NCBI GenBank assembly: GCA_030653545.1
Contig: JAURZE010000022.1
Coordinates: 124,001-188,000, forward strand
Direction: 5' to 3'
DNA: 64,000 nucleotides
DNA from: Nitrospira sp.
GTDB lineage: Bacteria; Nitrospirota; Nitrospiria; Nitrospirales; Nitrospiraceae
The translations under genes and the position numbers were made by a program. This document shows positions 35,867-44,321 of this stretch, piece by piece. The stretch's first letter is position 1, and each line of letters begins with the position of its first letter. Under the pieces are notes generated by a model. The model was not told the DNA's origin and searched no databases. It saw nothing but the letters and a program-made list of their open reading frames with translations.

Positions 35867-36505
35867 ATGATTTCACGAGCCAACGTGAATGCCAGCGCTC
35901 CCGCAAAGACTCTAGACGACGACATCGAGCCCGAGAATGCCGAGACCGCACTCTATGAGAAGCTCGGAGAACTGACCCGGTTCATCGACAAGACCATCAA
36001 GACGATTTCGCAATTCAGCGCCCCGATGAGCGCCACGACCGAGCAGCTGCCTGATGCGACCACGCATTTGCGCGATTTGCGCAAGTTGACGGAAGAAGGC
36101 ACGCATAAAGTCATGCAGCAGGTCGAAACCGTCGAGGACAACCGCAAGCGGGTCTTCGCCCAAATGGACGCCCTCGCCCAGCACCTGACCGGAGACGACG
36201 CGGCGGCGCTGGCCTCCATCCGCACCGGATTAAAGAAGGACGATAAGCCGCTGATCGACATCATCACCGCGCTGTCGTTTCAGGACCTGGTCGCCCAACG
36301 CGTCAACAAGTTGGTGACGATTGTGGAAGAAGTCGAGCACAAACTGCTCGAACTGGTGGTGGTCTTCGGCCCCTACACGAAGGGCGCAGGAAAAGATGAG
36401 GCCGGAAAGGCCGCGGAAATGCTCAAACAGTTGGAAGCGTCGAAAAAGACGTCCATGAACCAGGATGTCGCGGACGAGATTTTGAAGCAGTTCGGATTTA
36501 ATTAG
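35867..36505 (+). CDS. cheZ: CheY-phosphate phosphatase CheZ
   Basis: The start at ATG 35867 gives 212 residues. The protein is a long helical hairpin with the CheZ active-site segment SFQDLVAQRVNKLV, where Asp140 and Gln144 form the DxxxQ motif, and a C-terminal CheY-binding peptide ending DEILKQFGF. CheZ speeds dephosphorylation of CheY-P. A longer frame upstream lies in the cheY region and is not coding. Confidence 0.93.
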   Translation: MISRANVNASAPAKTLDDDIEPENAETALYEKLGELTRFIDKTIKTISQFSAPMSATTEQLPDATTHLRDLRKLTEEGTHKVMQQVETVEDNRKRVFAQMDALAQHLTGDDAAALASIRTGLKKDDKPLIDIITALSFQDLVAQRVNKLVTIVEEVEHKLLELVVVFGPYTKGAGKDEAGKAAEMLKQLEASKKTSMNQDVADEILKQFGFN

Positions 36506-36509
36506 CCGG

Positions 36510-36592
36510 GTGAAGCGTGATGTGTGATGGGTGGGAACGGCATGACCTCGGAATCGGATCTTACCCATCACTGATCACCCATCACGCATCAC
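36510..36592 (+). repeat. heptamer repeat array A (GTGANNN units, dyad symmetric)
   Basis: Left side has four consecutive 7-bp units from 36510: GTGAAGC, GTGATGT, GTGATGG, GTGGGAA. Right side has four inverted units from 36565: CCATCAC, TGATCAC, CCATCAC, GCATCAC. The outer 16 bases (36517-36532 and 36577-36592) pair with one mismatch. It fills the cheZ-cheA gap. Similar arrays lie at 44250 and 47060. Confidence 0.85.
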
Positions 36593-36613
36593 TGTATTTC
36601 ACCGGAGGGTGCC

Positions 36614-38494
36614 ATGGACGATGAAACGCAGGAAATACTCAACGACTTTCTGACCGAAACGACGGAGATGATCGACGGACTCGATCAGAAATTCGTCGAG
36701 CTCGAAGCGCAGCCGGAGAATAAAGATCTTCTCAACGAGATCTTCCGGGCCATGCACAGCATGAAGGGCTCGGCCGGCTTTCTAGGCTTCACTCATCTCG
36801 TCGATGTCACCCATCGGGCCGAAAGTATTCTGAATAAACTCCGGCAGGGGGAGATGGCCGTCGTTCCGGAAATCATCACGGTGATTCTTGAAACCGTCGA
36901 TACCGTCAAGCTCATCATGACCGAGATTCGGACGTCCGGGACCGACGTGAAGATTCCCGTCGAGACGATGTCCCAGAAACTCGACGACATTCTCGCAGGG
37001 AAGTTCAGCGAGGCGGCGGCCGCTCCGAAGCCTCCGGTCGCTCCGGCACCGGCGGCCGCCCAGCCCCAGGAACCTCCGCAACCGGCCGCGCCGCCGCCCC
37101 AGTTGGGAGAAATTCTCGTCACCGAAGGTCTGGCGACCAAAGAGCAGGTGTTCGATGCCCTGACGGAGCAATCCAAACAGCCGGATCCCAAACAGCCGCT
37201 CGGAGAATTGCTTATCCAAGCGAAAGCGATCTCCGAGAAAGCGCTCGATCAGGCGTTGCAGAAGCAAGAGAAGCATCCCAAGGCCGAAGAGGATGCCACG
37301 ATCCGCGTGGAAACGAAACGGCTCGACTCCGTCATGAATCTCGTCGGTGAATTGGTCCTCGGAAGAAATCGCCTGATCAAAATCGGCGGGATACTGGAAC
37401 AGACACACGAAACGGATCCTCAGGTCCGGGCGCTCAGCGAAACACTCACCCAGCTGAATCTGGTGACGACAGACCTGCAACTTGCCGTCATGAAGACCCG
37501 CATGCTGCCGATCAAGAAAGTCATGGCCAAGCTGCCCCGCATGGTCCGGGACCTGTCGTCGAAACTCGGCAAGCAGGTGCGGCTGGAGACGCACGGAGAA
37601 GAGACCGAACTCGATAAGTCCGTGGCCGATGAAATCGGCGATCCGCTGGTCCACCTCGTGCGGAATGCCATCGACCACGGCATCGAAATGCCGACCGAAC
37701 GGCATGCCGCCAGAAAACCCAGCGAGGGCGTCTTGCGTATTGCCGCAAGTCAGGAGGGCAACAGCATCGTCATTCGCATCCAGGACGACGGAAAAGGCAT
37801 CGCGCTCAGCAAGATTAAAGCCAAGGCCTTGCAGAAGGGACTCATCAGCGAGGCGGAGCTGGCGACCATGGAACCACGGGAAGTCGTCAACTTGATCTTC
37901 CTGCCGGGCTTCAGCACGGCTGAGAAAGTCACGGATGTCTCCGGTCGCGGCGTCGGCATGGATGTCGTCCGAACCAATATCCGCAAGATGAACGGCACCG
38001 TCGAAATCGAGTCTGAAGAAGGCAAGGGGAGCCTCATCACGATCAAGCTGCCGCTGACCATCGCCATTATTCAAGCCTTGATGGTGGAAGTCGAACGGGC
38101 GACGTTTGCCATTCCCCTCAGCTCCGTCATCGAAGCCGTCCGGATTTCCAAGGATGAGATCAAGACCATCAACGGACGGGAAGTGTTGCATTTACGGGAT
38201 CGCGTGCTGCCGCTGCTCCGGCTGGCCAAGGAGTTTGACATTCCCACAGACACGGATCGGGACCGCTTCTACGTGGTGGTCGCCGCGCTCGGGGATCGGC
38301 GCATCGGCGTCGTCGTCGATGAATTGCGGTCGCAGGAAGAAGTCGTCATTAAATCCATTTGGGAGTACTTGGACAGCATCAAAGGTATTTCCGGCGCCAC
38401 GATCACCGGCGAAGGAAAGGTCGTCCTCATCCTGGATATTTCAGAACTCGTGGAAAACGCGCAAGCCTGGCATGCCTCCGCCATGGTGGCCTAG
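36614..38494 (+). CDS. cheA: chemotaxis histidine kinase CheA (first copy) with MshEN-like repeats
   Basis: 626 residues: Hpt/P1 with phospho-accepting His48 (AMHSMKGSAGF); a Pro/Ala linker (about 135-162); two 24-residue repeats at about 163-218 starting QLGEILVTEG and PLGELLIQAK, which fit the MshEN pattern; P3 dimerisation helices; P4 ATPase (VRNAIDHGIE N box, DDGKGI, GRGVGMDVV); and a C-terminal CheW-like P5. A normal CheY-binding P2 domain is not evident. CheA phosphorylates CheY and CheB in response to receptors. A GGAGGG site precedes ATG. Confidence 0.95.
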   Translation: MDDETQEILNDFLTETTEMIDGLDQKFVELEAQPENKDLLNEIFRAMHSMKGSAGFLGFTHLVDVTHRAESILNKLRQGEMAVVPEIITVILETVDTVKLIMTEIRTSGTDVKIPVETMSQKLDDILAGKFSEAAAAPKPPVAPAPAAAQPQEPPQPAAPPPQLGEILVTEGLATKEQVFDALTEQSKQPDPKQPLGELLIQAKAISEKALDQALQKQEKHPKAEEDATIRVETKRLDSVMNLVGELVLGRNRLIKIGGILEQTHETDPQVRALSETLTQLNLVTTDLQLAVMKTRMLPIKKVMAKLPRMVRDLSSKLGKQVRLETHGEETELDKSVADEIGDPLVHLVRNAIDHGIEMPTERHAARKPSEGVLRIAASQEGNSIVIRIQDDGKGIALSKIKAKALQKGLISEAELATMEPREVVNLIFLPGFSTAEKVTDVSGRGVGMDVVRTNIRKMNGTVEIESEEGKGSLITIKLPLTIAIIQALMVEVERATFAIPLSSVIEAVRISKDEIKTINGREVLHLRDRVLPLLRLAKEFDIPTDTDRDRFYVVVAALGDRRIGVVVDELRSQEEVVIKSIWEYLDSIKGISGATITGEGKVVLILDISELVENAQAWHASAMVA

Positions 38495-38527
38495 GACAAC
38501 GGGTAGGGGCCGTAAAGGAGTTTGCTG

Positions 38528-39481
38528 ATGTCTACGCTGATCAATGAAATCGACGCACGGACGAGACTGGCGGGTGCCAATCAGATGGAGCTGCTCTTGT
38601 TCCATCTGGGCACCGGTGAAGTCTTCGGCATTAACGTGTTCAAAGTCCGCGAGGTCATGAAGTTGCCGCCCCTGACCAGAGTGCCGGAAGCCGACGGCCG
38701 CGTCCTGGGCATGGCCAATATCCGAGGGACCATGGTGCCGGTCATCGCCCTGAGACGAGCCCTCGGCTTGGGCGAACAGGAAGTGGATCTGATGAAGCCC
38801 GAGTGCAAGGAAAACGGCATCCTGATCATCACCGAATACAACGCCAGCTTGCAGGCCTTCCATGTCGCGGCGGTTGATCGCATCATCCGGACCTCCTGGT
38901 CCAAGATCAAAACACCGCCGGCGCTCGTCCGAGAAAATAACAAAGGGGCCGTCACCGCCGTCACCATGCTCGACGACAGCCGCATGGTGTTGATCCTGGA
39001 TGTTGAGAAAGTGCTGAGCGATATCTGCCCTCGCCCGGACGAGGAAGTGTATGCCGGCCTGGCTGAGCGCCCCGAATTGAAGACGAAATGCGTCCTGTTT
39101 GCCGACGATTCCTCCGTCGCCAGGACCCAGATCCGCAAAGCCCTGGAAAAGTTGGGCGTCGCCTACATTCAAACGACGACCGGCAAGGAAGCCTGGGATT
39201 ACCTCACGGAACTCGCCGAGGAGGCGGTGAATCAGGGCCTGCCGCAAGTCAATCGGATTCAACTGATCCTCAGCGACATTGAAATGCCGGACATGGATGG
39301 ATTCACCCTGACCAAGCACATTCGCTCCGATCCGAGACTGGCCCATCTTCCCGTCGTGCTGCACTCGTCTTTGACGGGCAGCTGCAATCAGGAAAAAGGG
39401 GCGCAAGTCGGGGCGACGGATTACGTCACAAAATTCGATCCGAAAGAATTTTCCAGCAAACTGATGCGCTACATCCTGTAG
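38528..39481 (+). CDS. cheV: CheV-type coupling protein (CheW domain plus receiver)
   Basis: The ATG at 38528, after AAAGGAG, gives 317 residues. Residues 15-170 are a CheW domain (FHLGTGEVFGINVFKVREV), and 185-317 a receiver domain with phosphoacceptor in ILSDIEMPDMDGF. CheV couples receptors to CheA, and its phosphorylation is thought to give adaptation. It lies between cheA and cheB. Confidence 0.92.
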   Translation: MSTLINEIDARTRLAGANQMELLLFHLGTGEVFGINVFKVREVMKLPPLTRVPEADGRVLGMANIRGTMVPVIALRRALGLGEQEVDLMKPECKENGILIITEYNASLQAFHVAAVDRIIRTSWSKIKTPPALVRENNKGAVTAVTMLDDSRMVLILDVEKVLSDICPRPDEEVYAGLAERPELKTKCVLFADDSSVARTQIRKALEKLGVAYIQTTTGKEAWDYLTELAEEAVNQGLPQVNRIQLILSDIEMPDMDGFTLTKHIRSDPRLAHLPVVLHSSLTGSCNQEKGAQVGATDYVTKFDPKEFSSKLMRYIL

Positions 39482-39531
39482 CCGAGGGGACTCGTCGTTG
39501 AGCGGTGCGTGGGGGAAGGACGGAACCGTTT

Positions 39532-40602
39532 ATGGCCAAGACAATCCAAGTGCTCGTCGTCGATGACTCGACGTTCATGAGAAAGAGTCTGTCGGCAATG
39601 ATGACCAGCGATCCTCGCATCGCCGTCGCAGGCTTGGCCCGAAACGGGGAGGAAGCGATTCAGCAGGTCAAGACATTGAAGCCGGACGTCGTGACCATGG
39701 ACGTCGAAATGCCCGGCATGAACGGGATTGAAGCGGTCAGGCGCATCATGGCGGAATGTCCGGTCCCCATCATCATGGTGAGTTCGCTCACGACGGAAGG
39801 CGCCAACGATACGCTGAAAGCCTTGGAGTACGGGGCCGTTGACTTCATCTCCAAGCAATTGGACGGCGTGGCCACCAATATCGTCGAAATCGAACGGGCC
39901 CTGGTAGCAAAGATCGTGGGCGCCAGCCAGGCGACCGGCAAGCTGGCCATCAGGCGAAGCAGCGGCCCGATGGCCACGATCGTCAAGCCAGCCGGTGGGG
40001 CCTTGTCGGCGCATTCCATCAGCGTCACCCGCGGCAATCGCATCGTGGCGATCGGCTGCTCGACGGGGGGCCCGCAGGCTCTCATGGAAATCCTGCCGAT
40101 GCTACCCGCTGATTTTCCCGCAGGCATCGTCATCGTGCAACACATGCCCAAATCGTTTACCAAACCCTTTGCCGATCGCATGAATCAGATTTGTCCGTTG
40201 GAAGTCAAAGAAGCGGTCGACGGGGATGAGGTGAAAGCCGGCCGCGTCCTCATCGCCCCCGGAGGGGTCCAATTTCGCGTCAAGAAGAAATCCATCACCA
40301 CCAATGTGGTGTCGCTGAGCCCGAACTATGAAAAGCATCTGCATGCGCCGGCCGCCGACATCATGCTGCAGTCGGTCGCGGCCCTGTATGGAGAGCGCGG
40401 CATCGGCGTCATTCTCACCGGCATGGGCCATGACGGGCTTGAAGGGATGAAGGCCATCAAGGCCTCGAAAGGCCGTACGATCGTGCAGGATGAAAACACC
40501 TGCATCGTCTATGGCATGCCGAAGGCGGTCGTGGAAGCGGGCTGTGCGGATAAAGTCGTCCCGTTGCCGCATATCGTCGGCGAAGTGTTGAACATGGTCT
40601 AA
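39532..40602 (+). CDS. cheB: chemotaxis methylesterase/deamidase CheB (first copy)
   Basis: Start at ATG 39532 (GGAAGGA upstream) gives 356 residues. The N-terminal receiver has Asp57 in VTMDVEMPG; the C-terminal esterase has the triad in GCSTGGPQAL, IVQHMP and GMGHDGLEG. CheB removes methyl groups added by CheR. The last ~50 bp of the gene recur in degraded form downstream at 40690-40753. Confidence 0.95.
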   Translation: MAKTIQVLVVDDSTFMRKSLSAMMTSDPRIAVAGLARNGEEAIQQVKTLKPDVVTMDVEMPGMNGIEAVRRIMAECPVPIIMVSSLTTEGANDTLKALEYGAVDFISKQLDGVATNIVEIERALVAKIVGASQATGKLAIRRSSGPMATIVKPAGGALSAHSISVTRGNRIVAIGCSTGGPQALMEILPMLPADFPAGIVIVQHMPKSFTKPFADRMNQICPLEVKEAVDGDEVKAGRVLIAPGGVQFRVKKKSITTNVVSLSPNYEKHLHAPAADIMLQSVAALYGERGIGVILTGMGHDGLEGMKAIKASKGRTIVQDENTCIVYGMPKAVVEAGCADKVVPLPHIVGEVLNMV

Positions 40603-40616
40603 ATGAGAGAGGATCC

Positions 40617-40647
40617 ATCGAACCCTGCCCAGCAGGCCTGGTTCGAT
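40617..40647 (+). repeat. hairpin after cheB
   Basis: ATCGAACC (40617-40624) and GGTTCGAT (40640-40647) are perfect inverted arms around a 15-nt loop, 14 bp after the cheB stop. No T-run follows, so simple termination is doubtful. Confidence 0.45.
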
Positions 40648-40683
40648 CCCTCTGTCCGCGAGGTGTTGACTATGGCCTAGCAG

Positions 40684-40711
40684 TACAGGATCAGGCGAAG
40701 GGTGCCGATAA
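40684..40711 (+). promoter_or_regulatory. FliA (sigma-28)-like promoter of the heme chemoreceptor gene
   Basis: A perfect -10 box GCCGATAA (40704-40711) is preceded by TACA at 40684-40687 with 16 bp between. It lies about 120 bp upstream of the MCP start. The -10 box sits in what looks like a decayed copy of the cheB 3' end, so its origin may be coding. Confidence 0.55.
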
Positions 40712-40753
40712 GGTAGTGACCACTCCTACCTCACCGGCGAGGTGTTGAACATG
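40690..40753 (+). repeat. degenerate duplicate of the cheB 3' end
   Basis: GCCGATAAGGTAGTG at 40704 and CGGCGAGGTGTTGAACATG at 40735 align with GCGGATAAAGTCGTC and CGGCGAAGTGTTGAACATG near the end of cheB (40550-40596), at nearly the same spacing (one base shorter). A further partial copy, CGCGAGGTGTTGACTATGG, lies at 40657. Confidence 0.6.
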
Positions 40754-40832
40754 CCGTACGGCATGAGACGAGTGAGAAAGAAATGACAGGGCACGCACTC
40801 ACTTCATTCACAAGCAGCAGGTAGGAGGACCT

Positions 40833-42518
40833 ATGAACCAGCTGGTTAAGAATATGAACATCGGGCCCAAATTCGTGACCGCCATCTGTCTCGTGGCTGT
40901 GGCTATTATGGCAGGTGGCTATGTCATTCTCAGCCGCCAGGCCGACGCCAATCTGGACGAACTGTTGACCCAGCGGCTCAAGCAGATCGAGGCCGTGGTG
41001 CAGACGTCCCGTGCCTACATCGCGACCAACTACGTCGCGAAAATCAAGAAGAGCAAAGTCGGCAGCGAGATCATCACTTCGAAAGACCATGCCAATGACC
41101 CCAATGCCATTCCATTCCCTGCCACAGCCGCACGGGAAATCGGCGAAGAGTTGATGAAGAGCGGGACGATGAATTTCCGATACATTTCGCAGAGCCCACT
41201 CAATTCAAACAATCTTCCGAAAGACGGCTTTGAAACGGAGGCCCTAAAAGCTCTTGCGTCTGGAACCGACAGCTATAGCCGCCGTGAAGACATGAACGGC
41301 GCCCTGACGTTTCGTCGGGCCATATCCGACAAGGCTACGTCGGCTGCCTGCATCTCCTGCCACACCGACAAACAGGTAGGGGATACCCTGGGCGCACTGG
41401 TCATCAACAGCCGGATGTCCATTGCGAAAGATAACTCAGACAAGGCCTTAATGAATACCGTCGGTCTGATGGCCGGAATGGTCCTGCTGATCGTCGGACT
41501 GACCTATGCGCTCCTCCGCGCGATTGTGTTGAAGCCGATTCATGAGATGGCTGCCATCTCCAAAGACATCGCCCAGGGTGAAGGAGACCTGACGAAACGG
41601 GTGCCGGTGCATGGCACGGACGAGATCGCCACGCTCGGCGGTTATTTCAATCAGTTCATTGAAAAGCTGCAAGGGATGATCAGCAAGGTGGCGCATGTGA
41701 CCGACAAGGTCGCCTCTGCCTCCGTCGAACTCTCCGCAACCGCGGAGGAAATCTCCAAGGGCACCGACACGCTCACGTCGCGCGCCTCGCAGACCGCCGC
41801 GGCGGTCGAAGAGATGAACGCGACGGTCAGCCAGGTGGCGCAGAACTCAGGGAAAGCGGCGACGCTCGCCCAGGAGACGGTCAAGACCGCCAAGGACGGC
41901 GGCTCGGTGGTCTCCGACACCATCTCGGGCATGCAACAGCTCTCGGATGCCGTATCCAGCTCGGCGACCATCATTGCGGAACTCGGCAAGTCGTCCGATC
42001 AGATCGGCGAAATCGTCCGGGTCATCGAAGACATTGCCGACCAGACCAACTTGCTGGCCTTGAACGCGGCCATCGAAGCGGCCCGGGCAGGCGAACAGGG
42101 ACGGGGATTCGCGGTCGTCGCCGACGAAGTCAGAAAGCTGGCCGAACGGACGACGAAAGCCACGAAGGAAATCGGCGACATGATCCGCCAGATCCAACAG
42201 GATACCCGAGGGGCGGTCGAGTCGATGCAGCAGGGGACCGTGAAGGTGACCAGCGGCGTGGACCTCGTCAACCGGACCGGCGAAGCGCTCTCCCGCATCG
42301 TCGAAATGGTCTCCGAGAGCGCCGACATGATCCGGCAGATCGCGGTCGCCTCCGAAGAACAATCGGTCGCGACCCAGCAGATCGCGAACGATATCGAAAA
42401 CGTCGCGAAGGTCACCAAGGAATCGGCGTCCGGCGCCAACGAATCGGCGAAGGCCAGTCATGACCTGAGCCAGTTGGCCACCGAACTCCAAGGCATTGTC
42501 GGGTCCTTCAAGCTCTAA
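40833..42518 (+). CDS. methyl-accepting chemotaxis protein with periplasmic c-type heme site
   Basis: 561 residues. TM1 is at about 13-33, a periplasmic domain at about 35-203, TM2 at about 205-230, then HAMP and a cytoplasmic signalling domain with the hairpin ENIADQ-like [21 protein letters not shown]. The periplasmic domain resembles the Tll0287/DUF3365 sensor and contains ACISCH (Cys173, Cys176, His177), a CxxCH heme c site. Such receptors are expected to sense redox state or small gaseous ligands. No C-terminal CheR-tether pentapeptide (ends GSFKL). A TAGGAGG site precedes ATG. Confidence 0.9.
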   Translation: MNQLVKNMNIGPKFVTAICLVAVAIMAGGYVILSRQADANLDELLTQRLKQIEAVVQTSRAYIATNYVAKIKKSKVGSEIITSKDHANDPNAIPFPATAAREIGEELMKSGTMNFRYISQSPLNSNNLPKDGFETEALKALASGTDSYSRREDMNGALTFRRAISDKATSAACISCHTDKQVGDTLGALVINSRMSIAKDNSDKALMNTVGLMAGMVLLIVGLTYALLRAIVLKPIHEMAAISKDIAQGEGDLTKRVPVHGTDEIATLGGYFNQFIEKLQGMISKVAHVTDKVASASVELSATAEEISKGTDTLTSRASQTAAAVEEMNATVSQVAQNSGKAATLAQETVKTAKDGGSVVSDTISGMQQLSDAVSSSATIIAELGKSSDQIGEIVRVIEDIADQTNLLALNAAIEAARAGEQGRGFAVVADEVRKLAERTTKATKEIGDMIRQIQQDTRGAVESMQQGTVKVTSGVDLVNRTGEALSRIVEMVSESADMIRQIAVASEEQSVATQQIANDIENVAKVTKESASGANESAKASHDLSQLATELQGIVGSFKL

Positions 42519-42522
42519 GAAC

Positions 42523-42554
42523 TCCGGCGCGCGCCGCCGTCGGCGCGCGCCGGA
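42523..42554 (+). terminator. very stable GC hairpin between MCP and cheW
   Basis: A perfect 14-bp stem, TCCGGCGCGCGCCG (42523-42536) with its complement at 42541-42554, closes a 4-nt loop CCGT. It starts 5 bp after the MCP stop. There is no following T-run, so it may attenuate transcription or protect the upstream mRNA. Confidence 0.5.
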
Positions 42555-42584
42555 CCGAGCGACCCGCAACACAAGGAGAGACTG

Positions 42585-43112
42585 ATGATTGTCGAAGAGA
42601 AAACGCCGGGCCAGGTTCAGCAGGGAGCCGGGCCCAGCGGCACCGGCAAAGGCGGGGACGACCTGGTGCAATTCGTCACCTGCCGGATTGCCCAGGAAGA
42701 ATTCGCGCTCGATGTACTCAGTGTGCAGGAAATCAACCGCATGGTCGAAGTCACGCGCGTCCCCAAAGCGCCGTACTTCGTCGAAGGGGTCATCAACCTC
42801 CGCGGGCGAATCATCCCGGTGCTGGATCTCCGCCGGCGGTTCGGTCTCTCGACCGTCGAACGGACGGACAACTCACGCATCATGGTGGTGCTGGTCCGAC
42901 AGCGGATGGTCGGCCTCATCGTCGATGAAGTGGTGGAAGTCCTGCGGCTGCCCAAAGTCATGATCGAACCGCCCCCCTCCGTCGGCAATTCAGCCGGCGC
43001 AGAATTTACCCAGGGGGTCGGGCGGATCGATGACCGGCTGCTGATCGTGCTGGACCTGAATCGGCTGCTCCTGCCGAGCGAGCAGGCGGCCATGGAGGCG
43101 GCCACACACTAG
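42585..43112 (+). CDS. cheW: chemotaxis coupling protein CheW (first copy)
   Basis: 175 residues with a short polar N-terminal tail and a CheW domain: FVTCRIAQEEFALDVLSVQEI, in parts, then VEGVINLRGRIIPVLDLRRRFGL. CheW links receptors to CheA. An AAGGAGAG site precedes the ATG. It ends 2 bp before the convergent small gene. Confidence 0.93.
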   Translation: MIVEEKTPGQVQQGAGPSGTGKGGDDLVQFVTCRIAQEEFALDVLSVQEINRMVEVTRVPKAPYFVEGVINLRGRIIPVLDLRRRFGLSTVERTDNSRIMVVLVRQRMVGLIVDEVVEVLRLPKVMIEPPPSVGNSAGAEFTQGVGRIDDRLLIVLDLNRLLLPSEQAAMEAATH

Positions 43113-43114
43113 AG

Positions 43115-43351
43115 TTATGCGAGGGGACCGTTCTGAGGATTCTCCGGAGGGGGCTGGCGATGTGTTTCAAGCACCCGTTCGAGCAAGGTCAGAGAATCCG
43201 TCAACAGATCCGAGGCACAATGCATCGTGGTCTGGAACTGTTGCATCGCCTCCGCCCACTTGCCTTCCTTCTGGAGCGCCTGAAACCGGCGATGCTGTTC
43301 CTCCAGAATGGCTTGCTTGGCATCGAGCATCAAACTGTCGGACGAATCCAT
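43115..43351 (-). CDS. small helical hypothetical protein on the opposite strand
   Basis: The 78-residue frame has an AAGGAG site 8 bp before its ATG on the minus strand. It is helical with charged residues, for example LEEQHRRFQALQKEGKWAEAMQQ, a TPR-like or coiled pattern, and a Pro-rich tail. No family is recognised. It is convergent with cheW and lies in the only minus-strand gap of the chemotaxis region. Plus-strand frames over the same bases look like shadows. Confidence 0.6.
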   Translation of the reverse strand: MDSSDSLMLDAKQAILEEQHRRFQALQKEGKWAEAMQQFQTTMHCASDLLTDSLTLLERVLETHRQPPPENPQNGPLA

Positions 43352-43482
43352 GCGCAGACTCCTTCTGTTGGGTAGCGCACCCTAACAGAGGCGGAATTCT
43401 CGGCGCAATAGTTCAAAAGTAGGCATCAGGCATCACATGAGGGCTCTCGCACAAGCCTTCGCATTGTAAGGAATATGTCTTC

Positions 43483-44253
43483 GTGGATATCGCGACAATA
43501 CTTGGAATCGTACTCTCGATCGGATCGATTATCGGCGGGCAGGCGCTGGAGGGCGGTCACCTCAGCTCCATCATGCAACTCACGGCCTTCATTATCGTGG
43601 CCGGAGGCACGATCGGGGCCTGCTGCGTGCAAAATCCGCTGTCGGTCGTGCTCAAGTCCTTGGGATCGCTCGACATGGTGTTCGGCAACACCCCCATCGA
43701 TACCAAGGGCACGATCAAGTTGATTCTGGATTTGGCCAATGTCTCGCGCAAACAGGGACTGCTGGCGCTGGAAGGCAAACTCAAGGACATCAAGGATCCG
43801 TTCTTCAAGAAGGGCGTGCAGCTCATCGTGGACGGAACCGATCCGAAAGCCGTGCACGAAATTCTGGAAATCGAAGTCGAGCATCACGAAGAAGCCGGCG
43901 TGAAAGCCGCCAAAGTGTGGGAGGCCGCCGGCGGTTATGCTCCGACCGTCGGCATCTTGGGCGCGGTCTTGGGACTGATCCACGTGATGGAAAACCTGGC
44001 CGATCCGTCCAAGCTGGGCGGCGGCATCGCGGTGGCCTTCGTGGCCACGGTATACGGCGTCGGCCTCGCCAACCTCTTTTTTCTGCCCTTCGCGAACAAG
44101 ATCAAGATGAAGCTGAAGGAAGAGTCCGGGGCGCGCAACATCATCATCATGGGACTCGTCGGCCTGGCCCAAGGCGAGAATCCCCGGCTGCTCCAGGAAA
44201 AGCTGGAAAGCTTCCTGCCCCACGAGGAACGAACGAAGGAGACGAAGAAGTGA
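43483..44253 (+). CDS. motA: flagellar motor stator protein MotA (MotC/PomA-like)
   Basis: A GTG start with AAGGAA upstream gives 256 residues. Four membrane segments are seen (about 4-22, 30-50, 150-170, 183-203); the loop between TM2 and TM3 is cytoplasmic. GGYAPTVGILGAVLGLIHVM and GGGIAVAFVATVYGVGLANL are conserved MotA TM3/TM4 sequences. The size fits PomA/MotC rather than the longer enteric MotA. With MotB it forms the proton-driven stator. Its stop lies inside repeat array B. Confidence 0.95.
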   Translation: MDIATILGIVLSIGSIIGGQALEGGHLSSIMQLTAFIIVAGGTIGACCVQNPLSVVLKSLGSLDMVFGNTPIDTKGTIKLILDLANVSRKQGLLALEGKLKDIKDPFFKKGVQLIVDGTDPKAVHEILEIEVEHHEEAGVKAAKVWEAAGGYAPTVGILGAVLGLIHVMENLADPSKLGGGIAVAFVATVYGVGLANLFFLPFANKIKMKLKEESGARNIIIMGLVGLAQGENPRLLQEKLESFLPHEERTKETKK

Positions 44254-44313
44254 AGCGTATCTCGTCCTGAACTCGGACGCTTCACGTTTCACGTTTCACG
44301 CTTCACCCTTCAC
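44250..44313 (+). repeat. heptamer repeat array B (NNTTCAC units)
   Basis: Five consecutive 7-bp units from 44279: GCTTCAC, GTTTCAC, GTTTCAC, GCTTCAC, CCTTCAC. The complementary GTGAAGC is at 44250-44256, overlapping the motA stop codon. It fills the motA-motB gap and leaves no clear ribosome site for motB. Confidence 0.85.
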
Positions 44314-44321
44314 GGATTTAA

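Noticed and set aside
36510-36592. Heptamer arrays as CRISPR
   Set aside because: Units are 7 bp without spacers, occur in both orientations and have no cas genes nearby.
36782-38191. 469-codon open frame on the minus strand inside cheA
   Set aside because: It is a mirror of the cheA reading frame in GC-rich DNA; the plus-strand protein has all CheA motifs and the minus product has none.
41847-42671. 274-codon minus-strand frame over the heme MCP
   Set aside because: Shadow of the heptad-repeat MCP signalling domain, which often leaves the opposite strand open.
43475-43723. ATG frame starting 8 bp before the motA GTG
   Set aside because: It is out of frame with MotA and its product is Ser/Arg rich without membrane segments.
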